Positions 8,014 to 16,790 of a stretch of DNA of 64,000 bases are shown piece after piece. This DNA comes from Clostridiales bacterium (lineage in GTDB: Bacteria > Bacillota > Clostridia > Lachnospirales > Lachnospiraceae). Position numbers and translations under genes: made by a program. The stretch covers positions 1 to 64,000 of the forward strand of contig JAAYTK010000082.1 of the NCBI GenBank assembly GCA_012523775.1, given 5' to 3'. The stretch's first letter is position 1. Every line of letters begins with the position of its first letter. Below the pieces are notes generated by a model, which was given only the letters and a program-made list of their open reading frames with translations, was not told where the DNA came from and did no database searches.

Positions 8014-9264
8014 TTAGTCCACCTTCCATCCGGCCAAATACTTCTCTTGATCCTCGGTAAGCGTATCAATATTTACATTCCAATGGCTGAGCTTTCTTTT
8101 TGCTACCGTATAGTCAATTTCCTCCGGAACCGCTATTACATTATTGTTTAAGCTTCCTTTATTTTTAACTAAGTACTCGGCACTAAGTGCTTGTATCGCA
8201 AAGCTCATGTCCATAATCTCCGCGGGATGACCGTCCCCTGCTGCCAGATTGACCAATCTTCCCTCTGCCAGAAGGTATATCCAATTATTATTATCCATTT
8301 GATAACCTACGATATTATGCTTTTCCTTACGGGAGTTTTTAGCGTTCTTTATTAATCTGTCGACCTCTATCTCTACGTTAAAATGACCGGCATTACAAAG
8401 AATTGCTCCATCCTTCATGGACTGCATATGCTCCCATGTTATGACGCTTTTACAACCGGTTACAGTAATGAAAACGTCTCCGATTTTTGCGGCTTCTTCC
8501 ATTGGCATGACATTAAAACCGTCCATAACCGCCTCGATAGCCTTAACCGGATCAATTTCAGTAATTATCACGTCTGCTCCGAGGCCCTTGGCTCTCATGG
8601 CAACACCCTTACCGCACCATCCATAACCGCAGATAACTACCTTCTTGCCTGCTACTATAAGATTTGTGGTTCTGTTTATTCCATCCCAAACAGATTGACC
8701 CGTACCATATCGATTATCAAAAAGATACTTACATCTTGCATTATTTACGGCAATCATGGGAAATTTTAGCAGATTATTCTTTTCCATAGCCTTAAGTCGA
8801 ATTATTCCGGTGGTCGTTTCCTCGCACCCTCCAATTACATTACCAATCAACTCAGGATATTTCTCATGAATTAGATTTACCAAATCTCCTCCGTCATCAA
8901 TTATAATGTTTGGCTCACTAAGAATAACCTTTTCAATATGGCTGTTGTACTCTTCTGTTGTAGCATTATACCATGCATATACATTCAGTCCGCATTTTAC
9001 CAGCTCTGCCGCCACATCATCCTGAGTGGATAACGGATTGCTGCCCGTTATATACATCTTTGCTCCGCCTGCCGCAAGAACCTTACATAGATATGCTGTC
9101 TTTGCCTCAAGATGAATGGACAGAGCTATACGTAAGCCCTCAAATGGTCTTGTCCTCTTAAAATCTTCTTCAATCCCATTAAGCAAAGGCATGTTCTTTC
9201 TTACCCACTCAATTTTCTTATGACCGCTTTCATGTTTTGTTATGTCTCTAATAATACTCTCCAT
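8014..9264 (-). CDS. ahcY: Adenosylhomocysteinase (or S-inosylhomocysteine hydrolase)
   Basis: A 416-aa S-adenosyl-L-homocysteine hydrolase of the short archaeal/Thermotoga type. Landmarks are IDDGGDLVNLIHEKYP, GGCEETTTGIIRL, the NNARCKYLFDNRYGTGQS active-site stretch, the NAD-binding CGYGWCGKGVAMRAKGLGA and CNAGHFNVEI. It cleaves SAH to adenosine and homocysteine in the methyl cycle. Ten bases upstream ends mtaD, a SAH/MTA deaminase, so the real substrate could be S-inosylhomocysteine, as described for Methanocaldococcus jannaschii. RBS GGAGAAATC precedes ATG 9264. A convergent terminator lies downstream. Confidence 0.95.
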   Translation of the reverse strand: MESIIRDITKHESGHKKIEWVRKNMPLLNGIEEDFKRTRPFEGLRIALSIHLEAKTAYLCKVLAAGGAKMYITGSNPLSTQDDVAAELVKCGLNVYAWYNATTEEYNSHIEKVILSEPNIIIDDGGDLVNLIHEKYPELIGNVIGGCEETTTGIIRLKAMEKNNLLKFPMIAVNNARCKYLFDNRYGTGQSVWDGINRTTNLIVAGKKVVICGYGWCGKGVAMRAKGLGADVIITEIDPVKAIEAVMDGFNVMPMEEAAKIGDVFITVTGCKSVITWEHMQSMKDGAILCNAGHFNVEIEVDRLIKNAKNSRKEKHNIVGYQMDNNNWIYLLAEGRLVNLAAGDGHPAEIMDMSFAIQALSAEYLVKNKGSLNNNVIAVPEEIDYTVAKRKLSHWNVNIDTLTEDQEKYLAGWKVD

Positions 9265-9274
9265 GATTTCTCCT

Positions 9275-10561
9275 TTATATAAGTAATCTTTTGCTTATAT
9301 TCCTGATATGATATTTTACCTTTTCTTCATCTATCGTTAGGAACTCATTGTCTCTCATAAGTATTTTCCCGTCGACGATAACCGTGTTGACCTCATCACC
9401 GTTTGTCGAGTATGCCAATGCAGACAGCAGGTTGTTTCTGGGATAATATTGAGGTTTATCGATATCCAAAATGGTAATATCCGCTTTATATCCGACTTCG
9501 ATTTTCCCTATTTTATTGTCAAATCCCAATGCCTTGGCTGCGTTAGCTGTTGCAAATTTAAAGCCTGTGGATGCGGATATGACATCCGCCTTCTCTTCCA
9601 TTCCTTTATGAATTAAGGTGACGAATTGAAGCTCCTTAAACATATTTAATGTGTTATTGCTGGCTGCACCGTCGGTTCCCAGACATACATTAACGTTCCT
9701 GTTTAATAGTTTCGTTATGGGAGCTATACCGTTACCCAGTTTAAGATTACTCACAGGACATGTAATTACATTAACCTTCTTTTCTGATAATATATCAATA
9801 TCATTATCCGATAAATATACACAATGAGCTGCCAGGGTATTAAGCTCAAACAACCCCAGCCTGTTCAGAAACTCGGTAGGAGTACATTTGTATTTATCAT
9901 AAATTTCTGCTATCTCATTTCTGCTTTCTGACAGGTGTATGTTGATGCCAAGATTGTAATCCTTAGCAAAATTTATTACATTGAGCAGATATTTATCGTC
10001 ACAGGTATAGGGGGCATGAGGCGCTATAACGAAGCTTATTCTGTCATTTCCCTGTCCTTTCCAGAAGTCTATTTCTCTCTTGGCCTCGTTTATTCTTTGC
10101 ATACCTCCCTCGTCGTCACCGCTGCCCACAAGGCCTCTGGATAAACATGCTCTTATACCTGTATCATCGACCGCCCTGCAGGCCTCGTTAATAAAAATAT
10201 ACATGTCGGTAAAACAGGTGGTACCGGTCCTTATCATTTCCATAATACCTAACATCGTGCCCCAATAGGCATCCTCACCGGTAAGCCTATCCTCCAGGGG
10301 AAGGATTTTTTCGAACAGCCACTGACTGAATGGCAAATCATCCGCATAATTTCTAAACACTGTCATATATGCGTGAGTATGACTGTTGATTAGTCCGGGT
10401 ATGGCAAGCTTATTCTTACCATCAATAATTACGTCTGCTTCATATTCATTATTTCCTATATCGACGATTCTATCATTCTCTATATAAATCGATGTCTCCT
10501 TAACCTGAAAATCTGCTTCTTTTTCCTGTACCGTCAATATGTTTTTAATTAATATTTTCAT
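9275..10561 (-). CDS. mtaD: 5-methylthioadenosine/S-adenosylhomocysteine deaminase
   Basis: A 428-aa amidohydrolase of the TRZ/ATZ-MtaD family. It has the metal motif INSHTHAY, PFSQWLFEKILPLE, a HLSES motif, AAHCVYLS and the metal aspartate in LGTDGAASNNTLNM. It deaminates the adenine of SAH or methylthioadenosine to the inosine analogue. The start MKILIKN (10561) is chosen for GGCAGGTG upstream; the frame extends to 10594 without a site. It is cotranscribed with ahcY, so both probably act in one salvage route that ends in homocysteine plus inosine or adenosine. Confidence 0.93.
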   Translation of the reverse strand: MKILIKNILTVQEKEADFQVKETSIYIENDRIVDIGNNEYEADVIIDGKNKLAIPGLINSHTHAYMTVFRNYADDLPFSQWLFEKILPLEDRLTGEDAYWGTMLGIMEMIRTGTTCFTDMYIFINEACRAVDDTGIRACLSRGLVGSGDDEGGMQRINEAKREIDFWKGQGNDRISFVIAPHAPYTCDDKYLLNVINFAKDYNLGINIHLSESRNEIAEIYDKYKCTPTEFLNRLGLFELNTLAAHCVYLSDNDIDILSEKKVNVITCPVSNLKLGNGIAPITKLLNRNVNVCLGTDGAASNNTLNMFKELQFVTLIHKGMEEKADVISASTGFKFATANAAKALGFDNKIGKIEVGYKADITILDIDKPQYYPRNNLLSALAYSTNGDEVNTVIVDGKILMRDNEFLTIDEEKVKYHIRNISKRLLI

Positions 10562-10626
10562 ATTAGTCACCTGCCATTCATAAGCTGTTTTCAATCATAT
10601 GGTACATATTATCATATTAATCAAAG

Positions 10627-12456
10627 CTATTCCAGCCCATATCCCATTTCGAATAAAAGCTGTGCATCCTCCTTGCCGATATCATCTTCGCTCCTATAAT
10701 ATGGCATCGGAAGCTTTCCTGTAAATTTAACCTCTCCCGATAATACGGATGCAACTCCGTCACCCTCTGTACCGGGCAGATAACACATAACTATACTGTC
10801 CCATGAATCTATATAATCACTGATTATCACATTTCTTCCGGCAACAATCAGGGTAATCACAGGTTTTCCCAGTTCTTCTGCTTCTTTGATGGCATCTAAA
10901 TTGATGTCTGCCATCGGGCCGGTTATAGACATATCCTTTGTATCACCCATATATTCGGCATAAGGCTTTTCACCGATGGCTAATATCACAACATCAGCAT
11001 CTTTCGCACGTTCGCTATCTGTTATAATTTCATATCCAAACTTATTACTGTATTCGATAAGTCCCTCCAGAATGGTCGTGCCCTCAGTAACCTTGTGTCC
11101 GTGCGCATCCACCAGCCCTTGCCAGGTCAGTCCCCATCCTCCACACTGAAGACCTATATTATCAGCCATTGGGCCTGTCACATATATCTTTTGTCCCTTT
11201 TTAAGAGGAAGAAGGTTATTGTCGTTCTTAAGTAAAACCAAAGACTTTTCCACCAGCTTCTTAGCCAGCTCACGATACTTTTCGCTTCCCAGCTCCTCCA
11301 CCTCGCGGCTTACATTCTCCATATAAGGGTCTTCAAAGAGTCCGCTATCATACTTAACAGTCAGTATTCTCCTTACAGCATCATTTACTCTATCCTCGGT
11401 GATGCTGCCTTCCCCTACAGCTTCAATAATAACAGAACGGGCTTGTTCAAATTTGAATGGTTCCATCAGCATATCTATACCGGCATTTACGGCTTTAATA
11501 ATATTTTCCTTGTAGCTATTACCGCTAAGCCCCGATACTGCCTCAAAATCCGATACTATAAATCCCTCAAAACCATATTCCTTCTTTAGCACTTCCGTAA
11601 GAAGGTACTCATGCTCATGCAGCTTGACTCCGTTCCAGGAACTGAATGAAGCCATGATAATCTTAATTCCGCTGTCTACCAACTCCTTATATGGTAAAAG
11701 ATGTGTCTTTCTTAGCTCCTCCTCAGTCATAATGGCATCTCCCCGATCAATCAGAAAGCTGCCTTCACCAGTTCCGAATACGGCTCCCCCGTCCGCCACA
11801 TAGTGCTTTGCCGTTGCCAATACTCCATGGTCAGCCTGACCTTGTATATAAGCCTTTGCCAGCTCAGTCACGATTTCGGGATCACTGGAAAAACATTCGT
11901 AAGTCCTTCCCCACCTGGGATCCGTATTAACCGCCACGCATGGAGAGAAGTTCCATGATACTCTAATCAGCTTCATTTCTTCAGCGACGGCCGCTCCCAT
12001 TTCATACATAAGCTCAGGATCATTTGCTGCTCCGAGACCGATATTATGTGGAAACACCACGGCATCTTCAACCAATGCTAAGCCGTGTACTGCATCGACA
12101 CCATAAATTATGGGTATTTTCTTATCCGTCTTCAGCGCTGCATCTTGGTATTTTGTTATCATTTCGACCCAGTCTTTTACCCTATTCCTTTTAGGAAAAG
12201 AGCCTCCTCCGCTAAATACCGAGCCGAGCCCCAGTTCCTTCACATTTTTGCCAACCACCACATTTCTGCAACCCTGAACCATCTGACCCGCCTTTTCCTC
12301 TAAGGTCATAGAAGCCAGCAAAGTATCTACGTCAATTTCATCCACTATATCCGTCGAATATTCGGCTGATTTCTTGGTTGGATTTGATTCTGTGCAACCG
12401 CTAAACATCAAAATCAGTACTAATAATAACGTAATAAACTTATATCCCCTCATCAT
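10627..12456 (-). CDS. Glycoside hydrolase family 3 lipoprotein (exo-beta-glucanase/beta-glucosidase)
   Basis: A 609-aa protein with a lipoprotein signal (FITLLLVLILMFSGC, lipobox cysteine), so it is anchored outside the membrane. The GH3 N-terminal barrel shows YGVDAVHG, VAVNTDPRWGRTYE, ATAKHYVADGG and the nucleophile aspartate in IVSDFEAVSG (SDF rather than the common SDW). The GH3 C-terminal domain follows from about residue 400. The layout with GTGEG after KHYVADGG resembles barley ExoI-type exo-glucanases, so beta-glucan or cello-oligosaccharide trimming is likely. Start ATG 12456 is placed by GGGGAG six bases before it. It lies 65 bp upstream of mtaD with no functional link apparent. 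Confidence 0.92.
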   Translation of the reverse strand: MMRGYKFITLLLVLILMFSGCTESNPTKKSAEYSTDIVDEIDVDTLLASMTLEEKAGQMVQGCRNVVVGKNVKELGLGSVFSGGGSFPKRNRVKDWVEMITKYQDAALKTDKKIPIIYGVDAVHGLALVEDAVVFPHNIGLGAANDPELMYEMGAAVAEEMKLIRVSWNFSPCVAVNTDPRWGRTYECFSSDPEIVTELAKAYIQGQADHGVLATAKHYVADGGAVFGTGEGSFLIDRGDAIMTEEELRKTHLLPYKELVDSGIKIIMASFSSWNGVKLHEHEYLLTEVLKKEYGFEGFIVSDFEAVSGLSGNSYKENIIKAVNAGIDMLMEPFKFEQARSVIIEAVGEGSITEDRVNDAVRRILTVKYDSGLFEDPYMENVSREVEELGSEKYRELAKKLVEKSLVLLKNDNNLLPLKKGQKIYVTGPMADNIGLQCGGWGLTWQGLVDAHGHKVTEGTTILEGLIEYSNKFGYEIITDSERAKDADVVILAIGEKPYAEYMGDTKDMSITGPMADINLDAIKEAEELGKPVITLIVAGRNVIISDYIDSWDSIVMCYLPGTEGDGVASVLSGEVKFTGKLPMPYYRSEDDIGKEDAQLLFEMGYGLE

Positions 12457-12618
12457 GTATTCTCCCCTTATAAAAATAATCCTCAACCCTAAAGATTGCT
12501 AAATACTATTATATAACAAAGTATGGTAATTGAAAACATTTGTATGTATTAACTGCTGTCAATAATTATGATACAATATGACTACCACAAAGGATACTAT
12601 AATAGAAAGGTTATACCA

Positions 12619-13341
12619 ATGAAACTAAATTACGACAGTTATATAGGTACTTTTATCAGAAGACCGAACAGATTTATAGCACATATAGATATAGACGGAA
12701 AAGAGGTTATTAGCCATGTTCCAAACACGGGTAGGTTAAAAGAACTGCTGATTCCTGGTGCTACCGTAATGGTCTCTCATCATCAATCAGAAAAAAGGAA
12801 GACACAATATGAGCTACGCATGGTTAAGAAGAATGATTATTGGGTCTCAATAGACTCACAGCTTCCGAATGCCTTGGCTCACGAAGCCATATCTAATGAT
12901 GTAATAAAGGAACTTTCAGGATATTCTCAGATAAGAAGAGAGGCAAAATATCAGAATAGCCGTTTTGACATAGAATTATCCAAAGAACTATCGAATTCCC
13001 ATGGCGATCAGGATACCCTTAAGAACATCTGTTATGTTGAGGTTAAGGGTGTAACACTCGAGCGTGAGGGATGGTCGTATTTTCCTGATGCCCCCACCGA
13101 AAGGGGAAGAAGACATATTGACGAGCTGATACATGCCGTTCAGGAGGGTTATCGGGCCGTACTGCTCTTAATAGTACAGCTGGAATATGCCGAGGGTTTT
13201 TCACCCAACAAGATTACCGATCCGGCATTCGCCGAAAAATTCGAGGAGGCTATGAATAACGGCGTAGATGTGTTGGCATACCGTTGTAAGGTTAATCCCA
13301 AGAATGTCTGGGTAACCGATAAAATTCCCGTTGTAGTATAA
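12619..13341 (+). CDS. sfsA: SfsA-family sugar fermentation stimulation protein/nuclease
   Basis: A 240-aa SfsA protein: HVPNTGRLKELLIPGA (OB-fold part), IRREAKYQNSRFDIEL, the nuclease-like EVKGVTLEREG, FPDAPTERGRRH and a YRCKVNP end. The core is a PD-(D/E)xK-like fold, with the E-V-K of EVKGVTL as the active-site signature. E. coli SfsA was named for maltose fermentation effects; its physiological role is unsettled. I start at MKLNYDSY (12619) because GAAAGG lies upstream; the frame runs back to 12568. Confidence 0.93.
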   Translation: MKLNYDSYIGTFIRRPNRFIAHIDIDGKEVISHVPNTGRLKELLIPGATVMVSHHQSEKRKTQYELRMVKKNDYWVSIDSQLPNALAHEAISNDVIKELSGYSQIRREAKYQNSRFDIELSKELSNSHGDQDTLKNICYVEVKGVTLEREGWSYFPDAPTERGRRHIDELIHAVQEGYRAVLLLIVQLEYAEGFSPNKITDPAFAEKFEEAMNNGVDVLAYRCKVNPKNVWVTDKIPVVV

Positions 13342-13354
13342 GAGGTACTTTAAA

Positions 13355-13393
13355 CGGTACCAGGTACGGTACCTGGTACCGTACCTGGTACCG
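13355..13393. repeat. KpnI-type palindromic repeat, copy 1 (three units)
   Basis: Unit CGGTACCAGGTAC (13355-13367) is followed by two copies of its reverse complement GTACCTGGTACCG (13369-13381 and 13381-13393, sharing one base). It can fold in two alternative hairpins. It lies in the 54-bp gap between the convergent sfsA and Crp/Fnr genes. See the other copies at 18117, 32613 and 36596. Confidence 0.9.
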
Positions 13394-13395
13394 AA

Positions 13396-14091
13396 TCATA
13401 TACCGCTTAAACAATCTATCAATCCTTCTTTATCAAGAATTCTAAAGCTTCTGCCATAAAAATCAATTAAGCCGTCATTCTTCATCCTGGTAAGCTCCCT
13501 ACACATGGAGGTGCGGGATACATTAAGGAAATCCGCCAGCTCAGTCCGATTTAGGGGAATCTGAAAGGTATAACTGCTATTTTCGAATGATGCCTTGACC
13601 AGATAACTTGCCAACTTCTCGCGCATACCCTTTAATGTCAGAAGCTCCAGCTTCCAATTCAGGTCAATGTTCTTTTCTCCAAGCACTACCATCATATTCT
13701 GTATAAGTCCAAAATGGTAGCTGCAGCTTTGTCCACAGCTTCTGATAATTTTCTCATATGGGATAAACATAACCATAGTTGATTCCTTGGCCTGTACCGT
13801 AACCGGTGATATACGATTCGCCGTACATACAATTCCTTCAGCAAATAAATGTGACGATTCCAGAATGGCTATAATGTGCTTATTTCCAGCCAGGTTCTCT
13901 TTAAGAATCTCCACGCTGCCTGAAAGTACGACTCCTACCTTGTTAATCCTGTCTCCCGCAAAAAATAAATATTCATTTTCCTTAAAATGCTTAATCTGTA
14001 CATTGAGGCAACCTAATAAATGCTTATAATTATTCTCCTCAATGCCACGAAACAAAGCACATTTTTTTATTATCGGATAATACGTTTCCAA
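13396..14091 (-). CDS. Crp/Fnr-family transcriptional regulator (HcpR-like by context)
   Basis: A 231-aa regulator: N-terminal cyclic-nucleotide-binding-type beta roll with FFAGDRINKVGVVLSGSVEI, a long dimer helix, and a C-terminal winged helix with LNRTELADFLNVSRTSMCRE as recognition region. No N-terminal FNR cysteine cluster is present (only C12 and scattered cysteines), so any [4Fe-4S] sensing would be atypical; heme or NO sensing is conceivable. The start is TTG 14091, supported by GGGAGGAG eight bases before. It is divergent from hcp with a 127-bp shared control region, the arrangement typical of NO/hydroxylamine-stress regulators. Confidence 0.9.
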   Translation of the reverse strand: METYYPIIKKCALFRGIEENNYKHLLGCLNVQIKHFKENEYLFFAGDRINKVGVVLSGSVEILKENLAGNKHIIAILESSHLFAEGIVCTANRISPVTVQAKESTMVMFIPYEKIIRSCGQSCSYHFGLIQNMMVVLGEKNIDLNWKLELLTLKGMREKLASYLVKASFENSSYTFQIPLNRTELADFLNVSRTSMCRELTRMKNDGLIDFYGRSFRILDKEGLIDCLSGI

Positions 14092-14115
14092 AATACTCTC
14101 CTCCCATATCAGACA

Positions 14116-14131
14116 TGTAGCTATAGCTACA
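14116..14131. promoter_or_regulatory. 16-bp perfect palindrome, candidate Crp/Fnr operator
   Basis: TGTAGCTATAGCTACA is a perfect palindrome in the hcp/regulator gap. Its centre (14123.5) lies 41.5 bp before the start point predicted from the hcp -10 box, the class II activator position of the Crp/Fnr family. Which protein binds is inference. Confidence 0.6.
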
Positions 14132-14152
14132 CTTTTTACCGGATGATTGTAT

Positions 14153-14158
14153 TATACT
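14153..14158 (+). promoter_or_regulatory. Putative -10 box of hcp
   Basis: TATACT lies 61 bp before the hcp start. No good -35 hexamer is found 17 bp upstream (CACTTT), as expected for an activator-dependent promoter overlapping the palindrome at 14116-14131. Confidence 0.5.
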
Positions 14159-14218
14159 CACCAAGTAACAGCAGTGTCAACAAAAAAAGTACATTATATA
14201 TACAAGGAGAGTATGACC

Positions 14219-15859
14219 ATGGAGAATTTGATGTTTTGTTATCAATGTCAGGAGACAGCGGGATGTAAAGGCTGCACAAAATTCGGTGTATGCGGAAAGT
14301 CACCTGAGCTGTCAAATATGCAGGATTTATTGATTTACGTTACAAAGGGGTTATGTGACGTTACTACGACGCTTCGCTCACAGGGTGAGAGCATTCCTGC
14401 GGAGGTAAATCATTATATAACCATTAATCTGTTTACAACAATAACGAATGCTAATTTTGATAATGAGATTTTTTATAAGAGAGTATTGGAAACCATAAGC
14501 ATTAAGAATGACTTACTCGAGAAAATAGAAAACAAATCCAATCTGTCCGAAGCAGCTTTATGGGATGCTAAGACCAGAGAGGAATTGGATGAAAAGTCCA
14601 CGAAAGTAGGCATTCTAACAACCAAGAACGAGGACATAAGAAGCTTAAGAGAATTAATAACCTATGGCCTCAAGGGCTTGGCTGCTTATATGAAGCATGC
14701 AAATGAATTAAACTATGACAGTGAAGAAATTAGTGCATTTATGCAAAAGGCTCTGGCCTCCACATTAAACGATAAATTAACAGTAGATGAGCTTATCGCC
14801 CTAACCTTAGAAACAGGAAAATTCGGTGTGGACGGTATGGCACTTCTTGATTCAGCCAATACTGGAACCTATGGTAATCCGGAAATCACCAAGGTTAATA
14901 TCGGTGTAGGAACCAGACCCGGTATCCTCGTATCCGGTCATGACCTTAGAGATTTGGAACAGCTTTTGGAACAGACCAAGGATACCGGTATCGATGTATA
15001 TACCCATTCCGAGATGCTTCCTGCCCATTACTACCCTGCATTTAAGAAATACAGTCATTTTATAGGCAACTATGGTAATGCATGGTGGAAGCAAAAGGAA
15101 GAGTTTGAAAGCTTTAACGGACCAATCCTTATGACCACCAACTGTGTTGTACCCCCAGCTTCCTCCTATAAAGATAGATTATTTACTACCGGCGCGGCAG
15201 GAGTACCCGGATGTAAGCATATTGAAAGAGATGAAAATGGTTATAAGGATTTCTCCGAAATAATAGAGATGGCTAAGTCCTGCCAGCCTCCGGTAGAAAT
15301 TGAGAAGGGTGAAATCATCGGTGGATTTGCACATGCCCAGGTATTTGCACTTGCCGATCAGGTTGTCGAAGCCGTAAAATCAGGTGCTATACGCAAGTTC
15401 TTTGTAATGGCAGGCTGTGACGGACGTCAAAAATCAAGAAATTACTATACTGATTTTGCCAAGGCTCTTCCAAAGGATACAGTAATCCTAACGGCAGGAT
15501 GTGCCAAGTACAAATACAATAAGCTTGATTTGGGCGATATTAACGGAATTCCCAGAGTTCTGGATGCAGGTCAGTGTAATGACTCCTACTCCCTTGCTCT
15601 GATTGTATTAAAGCTAAAGGAAGCTTTTGAGCTTACGGATATTAACGAACTACCCCTTGCCTTCAATATTGCATGGTATGAGCAGAAGGCTGTAATAGTT
15701 CTTCTTGCACTACTTTACTTAGGCGTCAAGAACATTCACTTAGGACCTACTCTTCCCGCCTTCCTTTCTCCAAACGTTTCGAAGGTACTGGTTGAAACAT
15801 TCGGTATTTCAGGAATAGGAACAGTCGAGGATGATATAGAGTTATTTTTGGCAAAATAA
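14219..15859 (+). CDS. hcp: Hydroxylamine reductase / hybrid cluster protein
   Basis: A 546-aa hybrid-cluster protein. The N-terminal [4Fe-4S] site has the anaerobe-type spacing C7-x2-C10-x8-C19-x5-C25 ([18 protein letters not shown]). The hybrid cluster ligands fall in [48 protein letters not shown] and the [11 protein letters not shown] end. It reduces hydroxylamine in vitro and is linked to NO reduction and nitrosative stress. ATG 14219 is chosen because AAGGAG is nine bases upstream; a nearer ATG at 14213 is too close. It is followed 30 bp later by the hemerythrin gene, probably one transcript. Confidence 0.96.
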   Translation: MENLMFCYQCQETAGCKGCTKFGVCGKSPELSNMQDLLIYVTKGLCDVTTTLRSQGESIPAEVNHYITINLFTTITNANFDNEIFYKRVLETISIKNDLLEKIENKSNLSEAALWDAKTREELDEKSTKVGILTTKNEDIRSLRELITYGLKGLAAYMKHANELNYDSEEISAFMQKALASTLNDKLTVDELIALTLETGKFGVDGMALLDSANTGTYGNPEITKVNIGVGTRPGILVSGHDLRDLEQLLEQTKDTGIDVYTHSEMLPAHYYPAFKKYSHFIGNYGNAWWKQKEEFESFNGPILMTTNCVVPPASSYKDRLFTTGAAGVPGCKHIERDENGYKDFSEIIEMAKSCQPPVEIEKGEIIGGFAHAQVFALADQVVEAVKSGAIRKFFVMAGCDGRQKSRNYYTDFAKALPKDTVILTAGCAKYKYNKLDLGDINGIPRVLDAGQCNDSYSLALIVLKLKEAFELTDINELPLAFNIAWYEQKAVIVLLALLYLGVKNIHLGPTLPAFLSPNVSKVLVETFGISGIGTVEDDIELFLAK

Positions 15860-15889
15860 ATAAATATAAAAATGAAATGGAGGATTGCC

Positions 15890-16447
15890 ATGGACAGCAT
15901 AAAGCTTATGATGGAAGAGCATCAGTATATACTTCGTATGTTAGCTGTGGTTCGCAAGGCTTGTCTTCTGATTATGAATGGCGAAGCTATTAATTACCAG
16001 GATTTCGATAAAATAATAGATTTTATCCGTAACTATTCCGATGTTCATCACCATGGCAAGGAAGAAAAGCTATTATTTAATGAGATGGTGGAGCATCTTG
16101 GAGCCCTTGGCAGTAAGATGGTAAAACAGGGAATGCTTATTGAGCATGACATGGGAAGACTATATGTTCATGAGCTTGTCTCTTCTTTGGAGCGTACGAA
16201 ACAGGGCGACGAGGAAAGCCGTATAGATGTTATCGCCAATGCAATAAGCTATACCCACCATATGAAACGTCATATCGATAAAGAGGATAAGGTTATATAT
16301 ACCTTCGCCAAGAGACAACTGTCACCGGAAATAATCGATAAGGTTAATCGTGACACAATAGCTTTTGAGAATATAGCAAAAAATAACGGAATCCAAGATT
16401 ATTATATCTCTTTGCTGAAAGCCTTAGAGAAAAAATACCTCAACTAA
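15890..16447 (+). CDS. Hemerythrin-like domain protein
   Basis: A 185-aa four-helix bundle with the di-iron ligand pattern: MMEEHQYIL (first His), DVHHHGKEEKLLF (H-x3-E type), MLIEHDMGR and the C-terminal THHMKRHIDKEDKVIY (H-x4-D/E). Such proteins bind O2 or NO or help in Fe-S repair (YtfE/DnrN relatives). Start ATG 15890 follows GGAGGATTGCC. The position directly after hcp under a Crp/Fnr-type control region points to an NO/oxygen defence role. Confidence 0.9.
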   Translation: MDSIKLMMEEHQYILRMLAVVRKACLLIMNGEAINYQDFDKIIDFIRNYSDVHHHGKEEKLLFNEMVEHLGALGSKMVKQGMLIEHDMGRLYVHELVSSLERTKQGDEESRIDVIANAISYTHHMKRHIDKEDKVIYTFAKRQLSPEIIDKVNRDTIAFENIAKNNGIQDYYISLLKALEKKYLN

Positions 16448-16451
16448 CCAT

Positions 16452-16500
16452 AAAGGAGCTTATACCTACGAAATTAATCGAACGTATAAGCTCCTTATTT
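16452..16500 (+). terminator. Intrinsic terminator of hcp operon
   Basis: GGAGCTTATAC (16455-16465) pairs with GTATAAGCTCC (16484-16494); an 18-base loop and TTATTTTA follow. It probably also serves the convergent gene ending at 16506. Confidence 0.8.
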
Positions 16501-16505
16501 TACAT

Positions 16506-16763
16506 TTAATCTGAAACCAATACCCATTGATGTGTTCTTACATGATATTTTATTTGTATGACCTGCATACAACCGTCACGCATTATGCTACAGCAAAATA
16601 ATATAACCGGAATACCGGCATACTTTTCTTCACGGCTAAAAATGATATTTTCGATTTTATAGGTCTGTAGGACATGATATTCATCCTCAAGGCGAATGAA
16701 ATTCGGCTTGATTTTACCCTGCACATTAAATGTTGCTATTACATCCACCGGCATATGAAGCAT
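16506..16763 (-). CDS. Small protein of unknown function downstream of dinB
   Basis: An 85-aa protein starting 27 bp after dinB on the same strand, with GGAAGGG eight bases before ATG 16763. It is beta-rich, with conserved-looking aromatic positions (PNFIRLEDEYHV, HQWVLV) but no known motif. Its size and position recall the small DUF6504-type proteins that accompany Y-family polymerases in other phyla; that link is weak and based on layout alone. It would be coexpressed with dinB from the LexA-controlled promoter. Confidence 0.65.
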   Translation of the reverse strand: MLHMPVDVIATFNVQGKIKPNFIRLEDEYHVLQTYKIENIIFSREEKYAGIPVILFCCSIMRDGCMQVIQIKYHVRTHQWVLVSD

Positions 16764-16790
16764 TATAATATCCCTTCCTTAAATAATTCA

